Source: Methylicorpusculum sp. (GTDB taxonomy: Bacteria > Pseudomonadota > Gammaproteobacteria > Methylococcales > Methylomonadaceae). Taken from it: a stretch of 34,723 nt of DNA. The stretch is from NCBI RefSeq assembly GCF_030651835.1, contig NZ_JAUSBX010000055.1:1-34723 (forward strand). Reading direction: 5' to 3'. Both the position numbers and the translations under genes were made by a program. This document shows positions 16,934 to 24,913 of this stretch, in pieces (the stretch's first letter is position 1; every line of letters starts with the position of its first letter). The notes under the pieces are model-generated. The model had not been told where the DNA came from. It was given only the letters and a program-made list of their open reading frames with translations, and did not search any database.

Positions 16934-18538
16934 TCAAAACTGATACCCCAAGCCTCCCAACTTCTGGCGTATCAGTTGATCCAGTTCTGCACCTTTCGCC
17001 ATTTGCTCCCCCAGGGTTTCGGTCAGTTTTTGCATTTTATCAGCGAAGGCTTCGTCATCCTCTTCTACCGCTTCTGCACCGACATAGCGGCCCGGTGTGA
17101 GGACATGGCCATGCTCAGCGATTTCGGCTAATTTGACGCTACGGCAATAACCGGGAATGTCTTGATAAGCGTTTTCCCCCTCAGCCCTGCCCTCTCCCGC
17201 GAGGGGAGAGGGGGAATTCCGCCATGCTTCAACGGTGTTGGCTATATGTTCAATGATGTCATCGGTGAATTCGCATTGCACACGGCTGATCATGCTGCCG
17301 AGTTTACGGGCATCAATGAACAAGACTTCACCTTGCCTGACACGCTTTTCTTTGACCAGGAACCACAGGCAGGCAGGGATTTGGGTGTTGAAGAACAGTT
17401 GACCGGGCAGTGCAACCATCACTTCAACCTTGTCGGCCTCCACCATAGCCCGGCGAATCTCGCCTTCGCTGTTCTGGCTGGAAGACATCGAGCCATTGGC
17501 GAGCACAATGCCGGCACGGCCTGTAGGTTTAAGGTGGTAGAGGATGTGTTGCAGCCAAGCGTAGTTGGCATTGCCTTGCGGCGGCGTACCGTAAACCCAG
17601 CGCGGGTCGCCTTCCAGGCTGCCGTGCCACCAGTCGGAAATATTGAACGGCGGATTGGCCATGACATAATCCGCGCGCAGGTCGGGGTGCTGGTCGCGCA
17701 AGAAGCTATCGGCAGGTTCTTTGCCCAGATTGAAGTCGATACCGCGAATGGCAAGGTTCATCGCCGCCAGCCGCCAGGTCGTGGGATTGGCCTCCTGACC
17801 ATAGATGGAGACATCGCCTAATTTGCCGCCGTGGGCTTCGATGAATTTTTCCGATTGCACAAACATACCGCCTGAGCCACAACAACAGTCGTAGACCTGA
17901 CCTTTATGGGGGTTGAGTAGGGCAACCAACAATTTAACAATCGATGCGGGCGTGTAGAATTGGCCACCGCGTTTACCTTCGGCGCTGGCAAACTGGCCAA
18001 GAAAATATTCATAAACCTGTCCGAGTAGATCGCGGGCGTGATTTTTAACCCGGTCTTCAACCTTGCAGGTTTCACCAAAGCCGATTTGCGAGACCAGATC
18101 GACCAGCTCCCCCAGTTTGCCATCGGGCAATTGCACGCGGGCATAGCGTTTGTCGAGGATGCCTTTGAGCTTGGGGTTTTCGGTTTCTATCAGCGATAGC
18201 GCGTCGTCGATGCGTTTACCAATATCGGCTTGCTTGGCTTGGGCGCGCAAGCATTCCCAGCGGGCGGCCTCGGGCACCCAGAAGACGTTAACTTCTTTGT
18301 AGTAATCGCGGTCTTCCAGTTCTGCATTAATCAACGCCGGGTCTGCGTCCTCCAGATAATAATCATCCTGGCTATCGGCAAACTTGCGCATGAGTTCGGC
18401 GCGGCGGCTTTGGAAGGTGTCGGAGATGTATTTAACGAAGATCAGGCCGAGAACAATGTGTTTGTATTCGGCAGCGTCCATGTTGGCCCGCAGTTTATCG
18501 GCGGTGGCCCAGAGGGTTTTCTTGATGTCTTCAATCAT
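16934..18538 (-). CDS. hsdM: Type I restriction-modification DNA methyltransferase subunit M
   Basis: 534 residues. It transfers a methyl group from S-adenosylmethionine to adenine N6 in the HsdS target. The N-terminal helical domain (WATADKLRANMDAAEYKHIV) is followed by the SAM-binding motif DCCCGSGGMF (217-226) and the catalytic NPPF (295-298). FYTPASIVKLL and TPGRYVGAE are typical family signatures. Between VEAW and the conserved AYQDIPGYC a segment RNSPSPLAGEGRAEGEN (near residues 440-456) is extra and is encoded by a palindromic repeat. The reading frame stays open, so the protein is probably still active. It is the first gene of the defence operon; the next gene starts 61 bases downstream of its stop. 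Confidence 0.95.
   Translation of the reverse strand: MIEDIKKTLWATADKLRANMDAAEYKHIVLGLIFVKYISDTFQSRRAELMRKFADSQDDYYLEDADPALINAELEDRDYYKEVNVFWVPEAARWECLRAQAKQADIGKRIDDALSLIETENPKLKGILDKRYARVQLPDGKLGELVDLVSQIGFGETCKVEDRVKNHARDLLGQVYEYFLGQFASAEGKRGGQFYTPASIVKLLVALLNPHKGQVYDCCCGSGGMFVQSEKFIEAHGGKLGDVSIYGQEANPTTWRLAAMNLAIRGIDFNLGKEPADSFLRDQHPDLRADYVMANPPFNISDWWHGSLEGDPRWVYGTPPQGNANYAWLQHILYHLKPTGRAGIVLANGSMSSSQNSEGEIRRAMVEADKVEVMVALPGQLFFNTQIPACLWFLVKEKRVRQGEVLFIDARKLGSMISRVQCEFTDDIIEHIANTVEAWRNSPSPLAGEGRAEGENAYQDIPGYCRSVKLAEIAEHGHVLTPGRYVGAEAVEEDDEAFADKMQKLTETLGEQMAKGAELDQLIRQKLGGLGYQF
17173..17217. repeat. REP-like palindrome inserted in frame in hsdM
   Basis: CCCTCTCCC and GGGGAGAGGG halves flank a short GCGA centre and are preceded by CCCTCAGCCCTG. 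On the coding strand this reads SPSPLAGEGRAEG, the peptide typical of a widespread bacterial palindromic repeat when it falls in a gene. The two sides are conserved hsdM sequence, so the element was inserted within the gene. Confidence 0.7.
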
Positions 18539-19063
18539 GCATTTTTTCGTGTCAAATTTGGAGGGGTTAATGCCGTAACTTTATAACACCATAACAGTCT
18601 TTAGGTTGGAATAATCGACTGTGATAGAGGATTATTCTGCAAGGAAAAACCACTACAAGACAAGTACCGACAGATTCACCAGGATTTAACATAGAGTCAT
18701 TTACTTGTGGCGAAAAAATTGGGCCGTTTGCTATCACAAAATCTTACTTCGTTTGGATTTAGAAGCTCAGCATCAACACGTTTCATTATTTTTCTTCAAG
18801 CTTTGGCCAAGTTTTCCGTGCGCCTTAAGTTCATCTGAGCAATAAATAACCGTCAGATAACGGGTTTCAAAGCTTCGTTTAGCGAGAACGGGTGAACGGT
18901 ATTTACACTTCTTTGCTCCAGTCCTTCAATCACGTTTAGACCAGCAATTCTCAGTTTGATCTTTTCGGCGTCATTTTGGGCTGGGAAAAGCCTTTTGAGG
19001 AACGCCGTAAACCCTTGCATGGGGGCTTGACAGCAGCATCTGACCGCCAAGGAGGGTGGAAAT

Positions 19064-19091
19064 GCAGATTTTGTCCGGAATAAAAATCTGC
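19064..19091. repeat. Hairpin repeat
   Basis: Perfect 9-bp stem GCAGATTTT/AAAATCTGC around a 10-base loop. It lies in a stretch (18950-19150) that looks like an intergenic repeat rather than a gene; there is no adjacent gene it could terminate. Confidence 0.5.
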
Positions 19092-19260
19092 CCTGCTGCC
19101 GACATCCTCAAAACGCTTTCTCCAGCCCTTTTTTCGCTTGTGTGTATCCATTTCAATACACTTGGCTAGATATTCAGTTCAGTTGGCTAAGGGCAAGCTG
19201 GAATGTGCATAACTTCACCTGATTATAAAGATCAATCAGCATATAAAAAAATTGTCGTCT

Positions 19261-19344
19261 CGGCAGGGATTGCCGAGATCTAGATGCCATGGATGGCGAC
19301 CGCCGAAAACGTCCTTGTGTTCTGGATTCCGGCAATCCCTGCCG
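19261..19344. repeat. Element bounded by 15-bp inverted repeats
   Basis: CGGCAGGGATTGCCG at 19261-19275 is the exact reverse complement of CGGCAATCCCTGCCG at 19330-19344, with 54 bases between. The left arm is itself nearly palindromic (CGGCA/TGCCG). It resembles small non-autonomous palindromic elements. Confidence 0.6.
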
Positions 19345-19956
19345 GAAAGACGTTGTTGCTGAAGCATCTTTAAAATCAGGTAACTTCATGTGGCAAACAT
19401 TGCTCAGCAAACAGCGATGTCCATTAAATAGTGCAAAAAGGTAATACGGTAAGTAACGACAAGTACCTGCTTACCCCTGCCATCCTATTCGGCAACTCAA
19501 GCAGCGAGGATTAACGATTTCCCTGAGCAGGTTGGACCTTTGATCTTCCTGTAACCCGTTTGCATCGCTTGAAAAAGCCTGCGCCCGATTAGAATCAGAC
19601 CGTATATCCAAAGCGAAATTCTTTGGCCATATTAACAGCGGCTATGTCCAGGCGATTGTAAATGGACGGGATGCTTTTAGTTATGAGCAGTATGGGCATG
19701 GCTCTGCATTTCAGGCAGCTGCGCGCTTTACCCTTTCGGCAACCAGTTATTCGCATAACCAAAATAACCGCCGGCATTGACTTTCGGGGGTTATTTTTTA
19801 TTGCTGAGCGGAACGATTTGGGGCAGGGGATTTACTTAAAGTGAAGACAACAAATGTGGAATACAAGAAAATAAAATGAAGTATTTATGGGGAGCTAAAT
19901 CGGTTTCTGATGACAAGCCTAAGTACACCTAAATTCGACCAACAGTGCATAAGGCA

Positions 19957-19990
19957 ATAAAAAAGGCCTTGGTAAAAAACCTAAGGCCTT
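19957..19990 (-). terminator. Rho-independent terminator of the tRNA-Thr locus
   Basis: On the minus strand, AAGGCCTTAGG, a T/A loop and CCAAGGCCTT are followed by a TTTTTATT run. It lies 9 bases after the CCA end of the tRNA-Thr 3' half and would have ended tRNA transcription. Confidence 0.75.
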
Positions 19991-19998
19991 GATTTTAT

Positions 19999-20049
19999 TG
20001 GAGCTGGTGATGGGACTCGAACCCGCGACCGGCTGATTACAAATTAGCT
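19999..20049 (-). other. Attachment site: 3' half of tRNA-Thr (anticodon TGT)
   Basis: Read on the minus strand, the anticodon loop TTTGTAA, the 3' anticodon stem TCAGC, a variable loop, the T-arm (GCGGGTTCGAGTCCC), the acceptor 3' strand ATCACCAGC and TCCA are all present, but the D-arm and 5' acceptor strand are absent beyond 20050. The anticodon stem carries one mismatch (GCTAA opposite TCAGC), so it is not a functional tRNA. A 3'-half tRNA beside a tyrosine integrase is the classic scar of integration in a tRNA gene; the intact tRNA should be at the other end of the element. Its own terminator follows at 19957-19990. Confidence 0.8.
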
Positions 20050-20083
20050 GGTCCTGCATTCTCTGCACTTCCCTTGTTATCTA

Positions 20084-20190
20084 TAAAGTACTATTTATCA
20101 ATAATATAAATGAATATTAAATTCTCTAAAGTACTATCAATTACCCTCAAAATTGACTAGAATCCTAACCCATACCTAACCCAGGATTCT
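20084..20190. promoter_or_regulatory. Repeats between att site and integrase (possible arm-type or regulatory sites)
   Basis: TAAAGTACTAT occurs twice (20084-20094 and 20127-20137), 43 bases apart. Nearer the gene, AGAATCCT (20159-20166) and AGGATTCT (20183-20190) form an 8-bp inverted repeat, and TAACCC occurs three times. These lie where integrase arm sites or an autoregulatory operator are expected, but binding is inferred. Confidence 0.4.
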
Positions 20191-20215
20191 AACCCAAAAA
20201 TTCAGCGTGGTAACC

Positions 20216-21394
20216 ATGGCTAAAAACATGATGAACTTTTCTAAAGGGCGAATTGAGGCTTTGCAGTTACCTGCTGAGGGCCAACGACTTGAGTTTCATG
20301 ATACCCAAGCCAAGGGACTGCTTTTAAGGGTCTCTTCTGCCGGCACCAAAACTTTCTGTTTTTATCGCTGGATCAAAGGCGCCTCAAAACCAGAACGTAT
20401 TACTTTGGGCCGATTTCCAGCCATGACGGTGGAGCAGGCACGAAACAAAGCCGCACAATTTAATGCTGCTGTTGAAAATGGTGACAACCCTAATGAACCT
20501 ATAAAACTCCAAAAAACAGAACCCACGCTGTTAGAGCTCTTTGAAGACTTCGTTCTGCACAAACGCAATAAGAAAGGCCAACACCTTTCTACCAAAACAC
20601 TGGTCGAGTACAGGAAATCCTTTTCATACTATCTGGAGCCATGGTCTAACCGAAAATTATCCAAAATCACTGGCACCGAAATGTCTGCTTTACATATGAA
20701 ATTGGGTCATGATCGACCAACAACTGCAAACCGCACCATGGCGTTAATCTCAAGTCTTTTCAACTTCGGCATTATGGAACGGGCTTACCCGGTGTCGAAT
20801 CCGGCCGAAAAAATTAAAAAATATCCTGAAAACGAGCGGGATCGATTTTTATACCCTGATGAGCTTCCGCGATTTTTCGATGCCTTGGCTAAAGAGGAAA
20901 ATCCTGATATGCGCGATTATTTTCTGGTGGCCTTGTTAACCGGGGTTAGGAAATCGAACGTTCTAGCGATGCGTTGGGATGAAATTCATTTAGAACGCGG
21001 CGAGTGGCGCATCATTACGAAGGGCAGTTCCGCTCAAACGGTAACCTTGTCACCCGAGGTCACTGATATTTTGGCAAAAAGAAAACTCAGTGCTCATAGC
21101 GAATGGGTTTTTCCCAGTTCAGGTAAGACAGGTCATTTGGTTGAACCTAAAAAAGCTTGGCAGCGCTTGCTGGAACGCGCCGACCTCCCCGATTTACGGA
21201 TTCATGATTTGCGCCGCACGTTAGGCAGTTGGCAAGCGAAAACCGGAGCCAGTCTGTTGACTATTGGAAAAAGTCTCAATCATAAGAGCACCCAATCCAC
21301 CGCGATTTATGCGCGACTCGATCTTGATCCCGTCAGGGAATCTGTCAATCGTGCCACGGCGGCCATGTTGAATGCAGCAAAAAACAGCGATTAA
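20216..21394 (+). CDS. Tyrosine-type site-specific integrase (P4-like)
   Basis: 392 residues. It recombines the element's att site with a tRNA gene. The N-terminal DUF4102-like arm-binding domain (RLEFHDTQAKGLLLRVSSAG, GRFPAMTVEQAR) is followed by a SAM-like core-binding domain and a catalytic domain with Arg in LLTGVRKSN (near residue 246), Lys in TKGSS, HDLRRT (about 330-335), His in LNHKST and the nucleophilic Tyr in AIYARLD (near 365). All catalytic residues are present, so the enzyme may be active. ATG at 20216 is taken over GTG 20207; neither has a clear ribosome site. It points away from the tRNA-Thr half-site about 170 bases upstream, marking the left border of an integrated element. 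Confidence 0.93.
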   Translation: MAKNMMNFSKGRIEALQLPAEGQRLEFHDTQAKGLLLRVSSAGTKTFCFYRWIKGASKPERITLGRFPAMTVEQARNKAAQFNAAVENGDNPNEPIKLQKTEPTLLELFEDFVLHKRNKKGQHLSTKTLVEYRKSFSYYLEPWSNRKLSKITGTEMSALHMKLGHDRPTTANRTMALISSLFNFGIMERAYPVSNPAEKIKKYPENERDRFLYPDELPRFFDALAKEENPDMRDYFLVALLTGVRKSNVLAMRWDEIHLERGEWRIITKGSSAQTVTLSPEVTDILAKRKLSAHSEWVFPSSGKTGHLVEPKKAWQRLLERADLPDLRIHDLRRTLGSWQAKTGASLLTIGKSLNHKSTQSTAIYARLDLDPVRESVNRATAAMLNAAKNSD

Positions 21395-21752
21395 AACTAT
21401 TGACTGCAACCCTCCAAGAAACCCGCAGATTTTTTGAGTGCTATACGAGAGCCTGGATGAAAAAGCCCCTAAATGCCGCATGGGGATCTGATTAATTACG
21501 CCTATTGTAATGCGCGGCTCGTTGACCGCAGTTTTTGTCCGAAATATAGTTTTTTAGCGATAATTGAATCGTATGGTCGGTATCGACCCAAAAGCGACAC
21601 TCAGCTCAATTTCCGACTGTCGGCGTACTAATACTTATCTGACAGTCAATATCCGAAAACTTCCTTATTCCGCAACTGATAGATGCTGATCCTCCGACAT
21701 TAAATCATGTCATTACCAAGTTTAGTGGTTGCAGCTATGCTACCGCAGGCTT
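21395..21752. other. Intergenic region
   Basis: No coding frame, clear repeat or RNA gene is seen between the integrase and the PIN-domain gene. A GACAGTC/GACTGTC-like pair near 21620-21650 is too imperfect to call. Confidence 0.3.
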
Positions 21753-22174
21753 ATGAAAATTCTCGTGGACACCAATATGTTTTTGGCGGCTTGTTTAAGC
21801 CAAGGCGCTGCTAACACGGTGATTGCTGCTTGTTTACAAGGTCAGGCCATCCCATTAATGGGCACGGCACTGTTTAACGAGTACGAAGATGTCTTGCCCG
21901 GACCATGTTATTTCAGCGTAGTCGTCTGAATGCTGAAGAACGTAGTGAGCTTCTGGCTATTTTCCTCTCGGTTTGTCAATGGACGCGGATCTATTATGGT
22001 TGGCGCCCGAATCTACTTGACGAGGGCGATAACCATTTGGTCGAACTAGCGGTTGCCGGTAATGCAAAATTTATAGTGACGCGTAATCTTCGTGATCTAT
22101 CCAGAATGGAATTAAATTTTCCGCATTTGACTGTACTGACACCTGAAGCATTTTTGCAGGAAATAGCAACATGA
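21753..22174 (+). pseudogene. Frameshifted PIN-domain toxin gene
   Basis: The first frame begins MKILVDTNMFLAACLSQGAA, with the PIN-domain first acidic residue in VDTN, and reaches TALFNEYEDVL before running into PGPCYFSVVV and a stop. The rest of the domain continues in another frame from about 21905 (LFQRSRLNAEERSELLAIFL, then DEGDNHLVELAVAGNAKFIV with the conserved acidic residues, and TRNLRDLSR). Joined, the two halves give a complete PIN ribonuclease of about 140 residues of the 'putative toxin-antitoxin system toxin component' type. The shift lies near 21890-21905. Its stop overlaps the antitoxin ATG (ATGA). Toxin activity is therefore presumably lost. Confidence 0.8.
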
Positions 22175-22379
22175 CAGCACTGACCGTAAGACTACCCGAT
22201 GACAAGTACCGCCGACTAAAAGAAGTGGCGCATCAGCGTGGCACCAGCGTCAACCGCCTGATCGACGAAATGGCCACTTTGATGCTCGCCGAACTGGATG
22301 CCGAAACCCGTTTTTAATTCGAGCGGAAAGAGGGCGTGGAAACTTGGCACGAGGTTTAGAATTGCTTGAGAAAGACTAG
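22171..22379 (+). pseudogene. Frameshifted ribbon-helix-helix antitoxin gene
   Basis: The frame starts MTALTVRLPDDKYRRLKEVA and continues HQRGTSVNRLIDEM, a ribbon-helix-helix (CopG/Arc-like) DNA-binding domain. It stops at TAA (22315-22317) just after AETRF. In the frame that an extra base would open, the sequence goes on as RAERGRGNLARGLELLEKD to TAG at 22377-22379, the expected toxin-binding tail. One base lost from the T5 run at 22311-22315 (T6 restores RFLIRAERG) explains the break. The stunted 48-residue product could still bind DNA but would lack the toxin-binding tail. It is the partner of the frameshifted PIN gene. Confidence 0.75.
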
Positions 22380-22563
22380 GCCAAAATAGGCCAGGCAGGA
22401 CCGGGTGCGCAGTTAAAGCTCGCATCAATGTCGGATAAAGTTCAGTGCCGGTTGAATAAACCGCCCCGCTAAAAGCAGTTTGAATGTAAAGAACCCCACT
22501 TATTTCAAAGCATCTGCTGGGTTTTGCTATCGCTCGATCCAGCCTTGTATGATGAATTTTCAT

Positions 22564-22661
22564 CGTTCCCCCGCTCCAGCGTTGGAATGCATCCCGAACC
22601 GCTCTGCTGTTCAGGAGGCTGGAGCGTCCCTGATAGGGTTCCCACGCAGAGCATGGGAACC
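22564..22661. repeat. Nested palindromic interspersed repeat
   Basis: About 100 bases start CGTTCCCCCGCTCCAGCG and end CCCACGCAGAGCATGGGAACC, with inner arms GCTCCAGCG and CTGGAGCG and an outer GTTCCC/GGGAAC pairing. It resembles the repeat built from 'GTTCCCACGCnnnGCGTGGGAAC' units found between genes in many methanotroph and cyanobacterial genomes. It lies just past the 3' end of the VPLPA-CTERM gene and could also end its transcript. The 180 bases before it (22380-22560) show nothing. Confidence 0.65.
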
Positions 22662-22675
22662 ATAAAATGACCCAA

Positions 22676-23545
22676 TTACCCAGCGTGCCCGCGTCGCTTC
22701 AAGCCAAGCAATCCCACCAGACCAGTGCCAAACAGCCAGACAGCGCCTGGCACAGGCACGGCGGCAACTTGTCCGGGGCTGACTGCCCATGCGTAGAACT
22801 GTTGGTACTTATAGCCGCCGAGGTAGCCCTCGCCGCCATTGTAGGTAACGAAGAACCACGCGGAGATAGGACCGGGCGCGTGCACCCACGACAACCAGTA
22901 CAAAGGCTCGTACTCCGTGGCCAACCAGTACACATTGGTTTGAGCGTTAGTAAATGGTCCCGCATTGCCAGAAGTAAACCAACTACCGTCGTGCAAGATG
23001 CCAAAGTCGCTATTATTAGTACCTGGATACGCCAAGGCATTGAGTTCGTTGTAGTACAACTGGCCGAATTGGCCGCCGGTTTGGTTGTAACCATCTTGTG
23101 TATTGGCGCCTGAATTGGGCAAGGCCCATTGATTGGAACCAGCGTAGTTAATGCTGCTGAGATATTTAGTAAATGCCTGGGCGCCGAACCAGTTTGTTTG
23201 ACCATAGTTGCTACTGCTGAAGTCCCCGGCTGTTATGCTATAAGCACCTGAATAAGGCAAAAGATTACTGCCATCATAATTCCCATATGAACCATCGAAG
23301 TAATTAGGGGTGTCATAAATAGTTGGGCTGGCGGCGATGATAGCATTGACCACGGTGTTGTAGCCTTGGCTGCTGATCAGGCTGCCGAGCAGATTGGCAT
23401 CGCCGGTCCAGGTCGCATTACTGACGCTGCTGTAAACCACCGGGGTGTTGCCGGCAGCGTTGTAGACGGTTAAGGAGGCCTCTGCAGTGAGAGTAGTTAA
23501 GCTCAGTAGCAAGCCTGCGGCCAGCAGGGGTTGGGTAAAACGCAT
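22676..23545 (-). CDS. VPLPA/PEP-CTERM-type sorting-domain protein with DUF1566 (Lcl-like) domain
   Basis: 289 residues, exported. A signal peptide (MRFTQPLLAAGLLLSLTTLT, cleavage near AEA) leads a Tyr/Asn/Gly-rich extracellular region. The second half resembles DUF1566/Lcl domains: NQWALPNSGANTQDGYNQT, NVYWLATEYEP and FYAWAVSPGQ. The C-terminus VPVPGAVWLFGTGLVGLLGL followed by KRRG is a tripartite sorting tail (motif, membrane helix, basic end) processed by an exosortase. The ATG at 23545 has GGAG 7 bases upstream, whereas the ATG two codons earlier has it 1 base away. The gene stands alone. Proteins like this are associated with exopolysaccharide or surface assembly. Confidence 0.85.
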   Translation of the reverse strand: MRFTQPLLAAGLLLSLTTLTAEASLTVYNAAGNTPVVYSSVSNATWTGDANLLGSLISSQGYNTVVNAIIAASPTIYDTPNYFDGSYGNYDGSNLLPYSGAYSITAGDFSSSNYGQTNWFGAQAFTKYLSSINYAGSNQWALPNSGANTQDGYNQTGGQFGQLYYNELNALAYPGTNNSDFGILHDGSWFTSGNAGPFTNAQTNVYWLATEYEPLYWLSWVHAPGPISAWFFVTYNGGEGYLGGYKYQQFYAWAVSPGQVAAVPVPGAVWLFGTGLVGLLGLKRRGHAG

Positions 23546-23736
23546 GTCCATACTCCATGTTGATTTAAAGGGTGGTATTCGGTTGCCTGCCTGCTTACAG
23601 CCGACCGCCTTAGCTTTACCTAGACTGTTAGCCAAAGCCCGCTCTGGGGCTCTGGGCTTACGAGCATTTAATGCTGCATTTCAGACTGCGAGCCAAAAAT
23701 GTCGTTTTTTGCGGAACGTGTCCAACATACTATTAT

Positions 23737-23773
23737 GTGATGTTTTTGTGATGTTTTTGTGATGTTTTTGTGA
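23737..23773. promoter_or_regulatory. Three tandem 11-bp repeats upstream of the VPLPA-CTERM gene
   Basis: GTGATGTTTTT occurs three times head to tail, 11 bases apart, roughly 200 bases upstream of the start codon on the minus strand. The one-helical-turn spacing fits side-by-side binding of a regulator. A CATAATAG -10-like box lies just downstream in the direction of transcription. The protein is unknown. Confidence 0.5.
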
Positions 23774-23961
23774 CAGCGCGTAGCGCGCAAAAAATGGGGT
23801 CTTGCAATCAAGCATCCGGTGTTTATCGTGCTCAATCAGCGCGCGGCTAGGCTACGATTAATTTTTCAACTTTCCGACGCCTATTCTCGTAACGTTGATC
23901 GGCCGCTATGAGGCTTACACCCGTCATCGACTCGACAGGCACGTTAGTCGGCTTTTGGCCA

Positions 23962-23981
23962 TTATGCAAAGCTTTGCATAA
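23962..23981. repeat. Perfect 20-bp palindrome
   Basis: TTATGCAAAGCTTTGCATAA is identical on both strands. It is immediately followed by the left arm of the 441-bp element and is preceded by GGCCA, so GGCC flanks it on both sides. Confidence 0.7.
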
Positions 23982-24422
23982 CGGCCATTATGTGAAGTTT
24001 CCTTTTATGTATAGCGGTGTTGCCGCAAACGAGGTGTGGCCTAGCTTCGAGGCATATATCTCGCTCAGGAGCTTTGCATAATTTCCATAATTTGAAACAA
24101 GCTTTCAAATATACTAAAAAAGAGCAATCTCAGCGTTTATTCCAGCCGATGTCATCTGGCCTTTCGAATTATCACTTTTTATCGATATGACGGATAAATT
24201 CCGCATGATTGTTTTTCTAGCGGGAACTAATTTAAGTAGAAAAATGCTAACTGTTGTACTGAGGGTTGTTTTCTGAATTGTTCAATAGAAAATCCACTCC
24301 TGAATTTTGCAAAAATTATGACCAGTTTTTTCTCGGGGTGCCTGCTCAATCAGCTTAATTCCTGATGTCAGCTATTCGAAACCAAGACACTGTGCATAAA
24401 AGGAAACTTCACATAATGGCCG
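23982..24422. mobile_element. 441-bp element bounded by perfect 28-bp inverted repeats
   Basis: The 28 bases at 23982-24009 (starting CGGCCATTATGTGAAG) are the exact reverse complement of 24395-24422 (ending CACATAATGGCCG). The interior has no gene. This is the form of a deleted transposon or a MITE. No flanking duplication is clear, so the call as a mobile element is inferred from the repeats alone. Confidence 0.55.
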
Positions 24423-24913
24423 ATAGGTGAGGTCGCCAATGGCTGCTTTGTAGACCTCCAGTCTCCAACTCTGGCTTTGCCTTGCAAGGCTGGGGCTGAT
24501 GAATACCACGTTGTCCTGATTGTGGATAAAGCCGAATTTGAGCCAGCTATTGCTTCCCGTTTGTTGATCGTGGTCTGGAATCGGCAGGATCAAAAGCCAC
24601 ACCTTTACGAAGCGCTCTTAAAAACTCAGGGACTTAATCAAATTTATTCGTACAAATAAAGCCTGGAAAAGTGAATCAAAATGGCTGGCTATTTTGGCCC
24701 ATTGTAATTGGCTATTAACATGATTAATCAAGTGCTTGTTTATAGCGTTGAGTAAAGGGAATATTAATGTGATGAATCGAGGTTTTGCAGATGAAGGCGA
24801 ACCTCTGCAGGGATTCAGGGGTAGGGCAATTCAGGATAGCTTGTTGAGTACGTGCAAAGTTTGGTAGCCATTATTTCGTGATGAACCCCGCCGTGTCAGG
24901 AGCATAGTCTGGC

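Larger units (their letters stand above)
18539..19956. other. 1.4-kb repeat-rich spacer without an intact gene
   Basis: No frame of convincing coding quality is present. A hairpin GCAGATTTT/AAAATCTGC lies at 19064-19091 and a 15-bp inverted repeat pair at 19261-19275 and 19330-19344. On the plus strand about 19537-19780 is open without a start codon and reads SKAKFFGHINSGYVQAIVNG and so on; it has a protein-like composition and may be the tail of a lost gene that I cannot name. Confidence 0.5.
23774..24913. other. 1.1-kb non-coding stretch with inverted repeats
   Basis: No convincing gene. It contains a 20-bp perfect palindrome, a 441-bp segment bounded by perfect 28-bp inverted repeats, and a second copy of GCTTTGCATAA (23971-23981 and 24071-24081). 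Frames of 60-76 codons near 24372-24660 on both strands have no binding site or recognisable family. A short GAGGTT/AACCTC pair occurs near 24780-24803. Confidence 0.45.

Noticed and set aside
19999-20049. Complete tRNA-Thr gene
   Set aside because: The D-arm and 5' acceptor strand are absent and the anticodon stem has a mismatch; it is only the 3' half.
22667-23113. 148-codon plus-strand open frame
   Set aside because: It is the antisense shadow of the VPLPA-CTERM gene, which has a signal peptide, sorting tail and ribosome site.
23737-23773. Tandem repeats as a CRISPR array
   Set aside because: The units are 11 bases with no spacers and there are no cas genes nearby.
24372-24659. Overlapping frames of 60-76 codons on both strands next to the 441-bp element
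   Set aside because: Neither has a start signal or a recognisable domain; they overlap each other and the inverted repeat arm.
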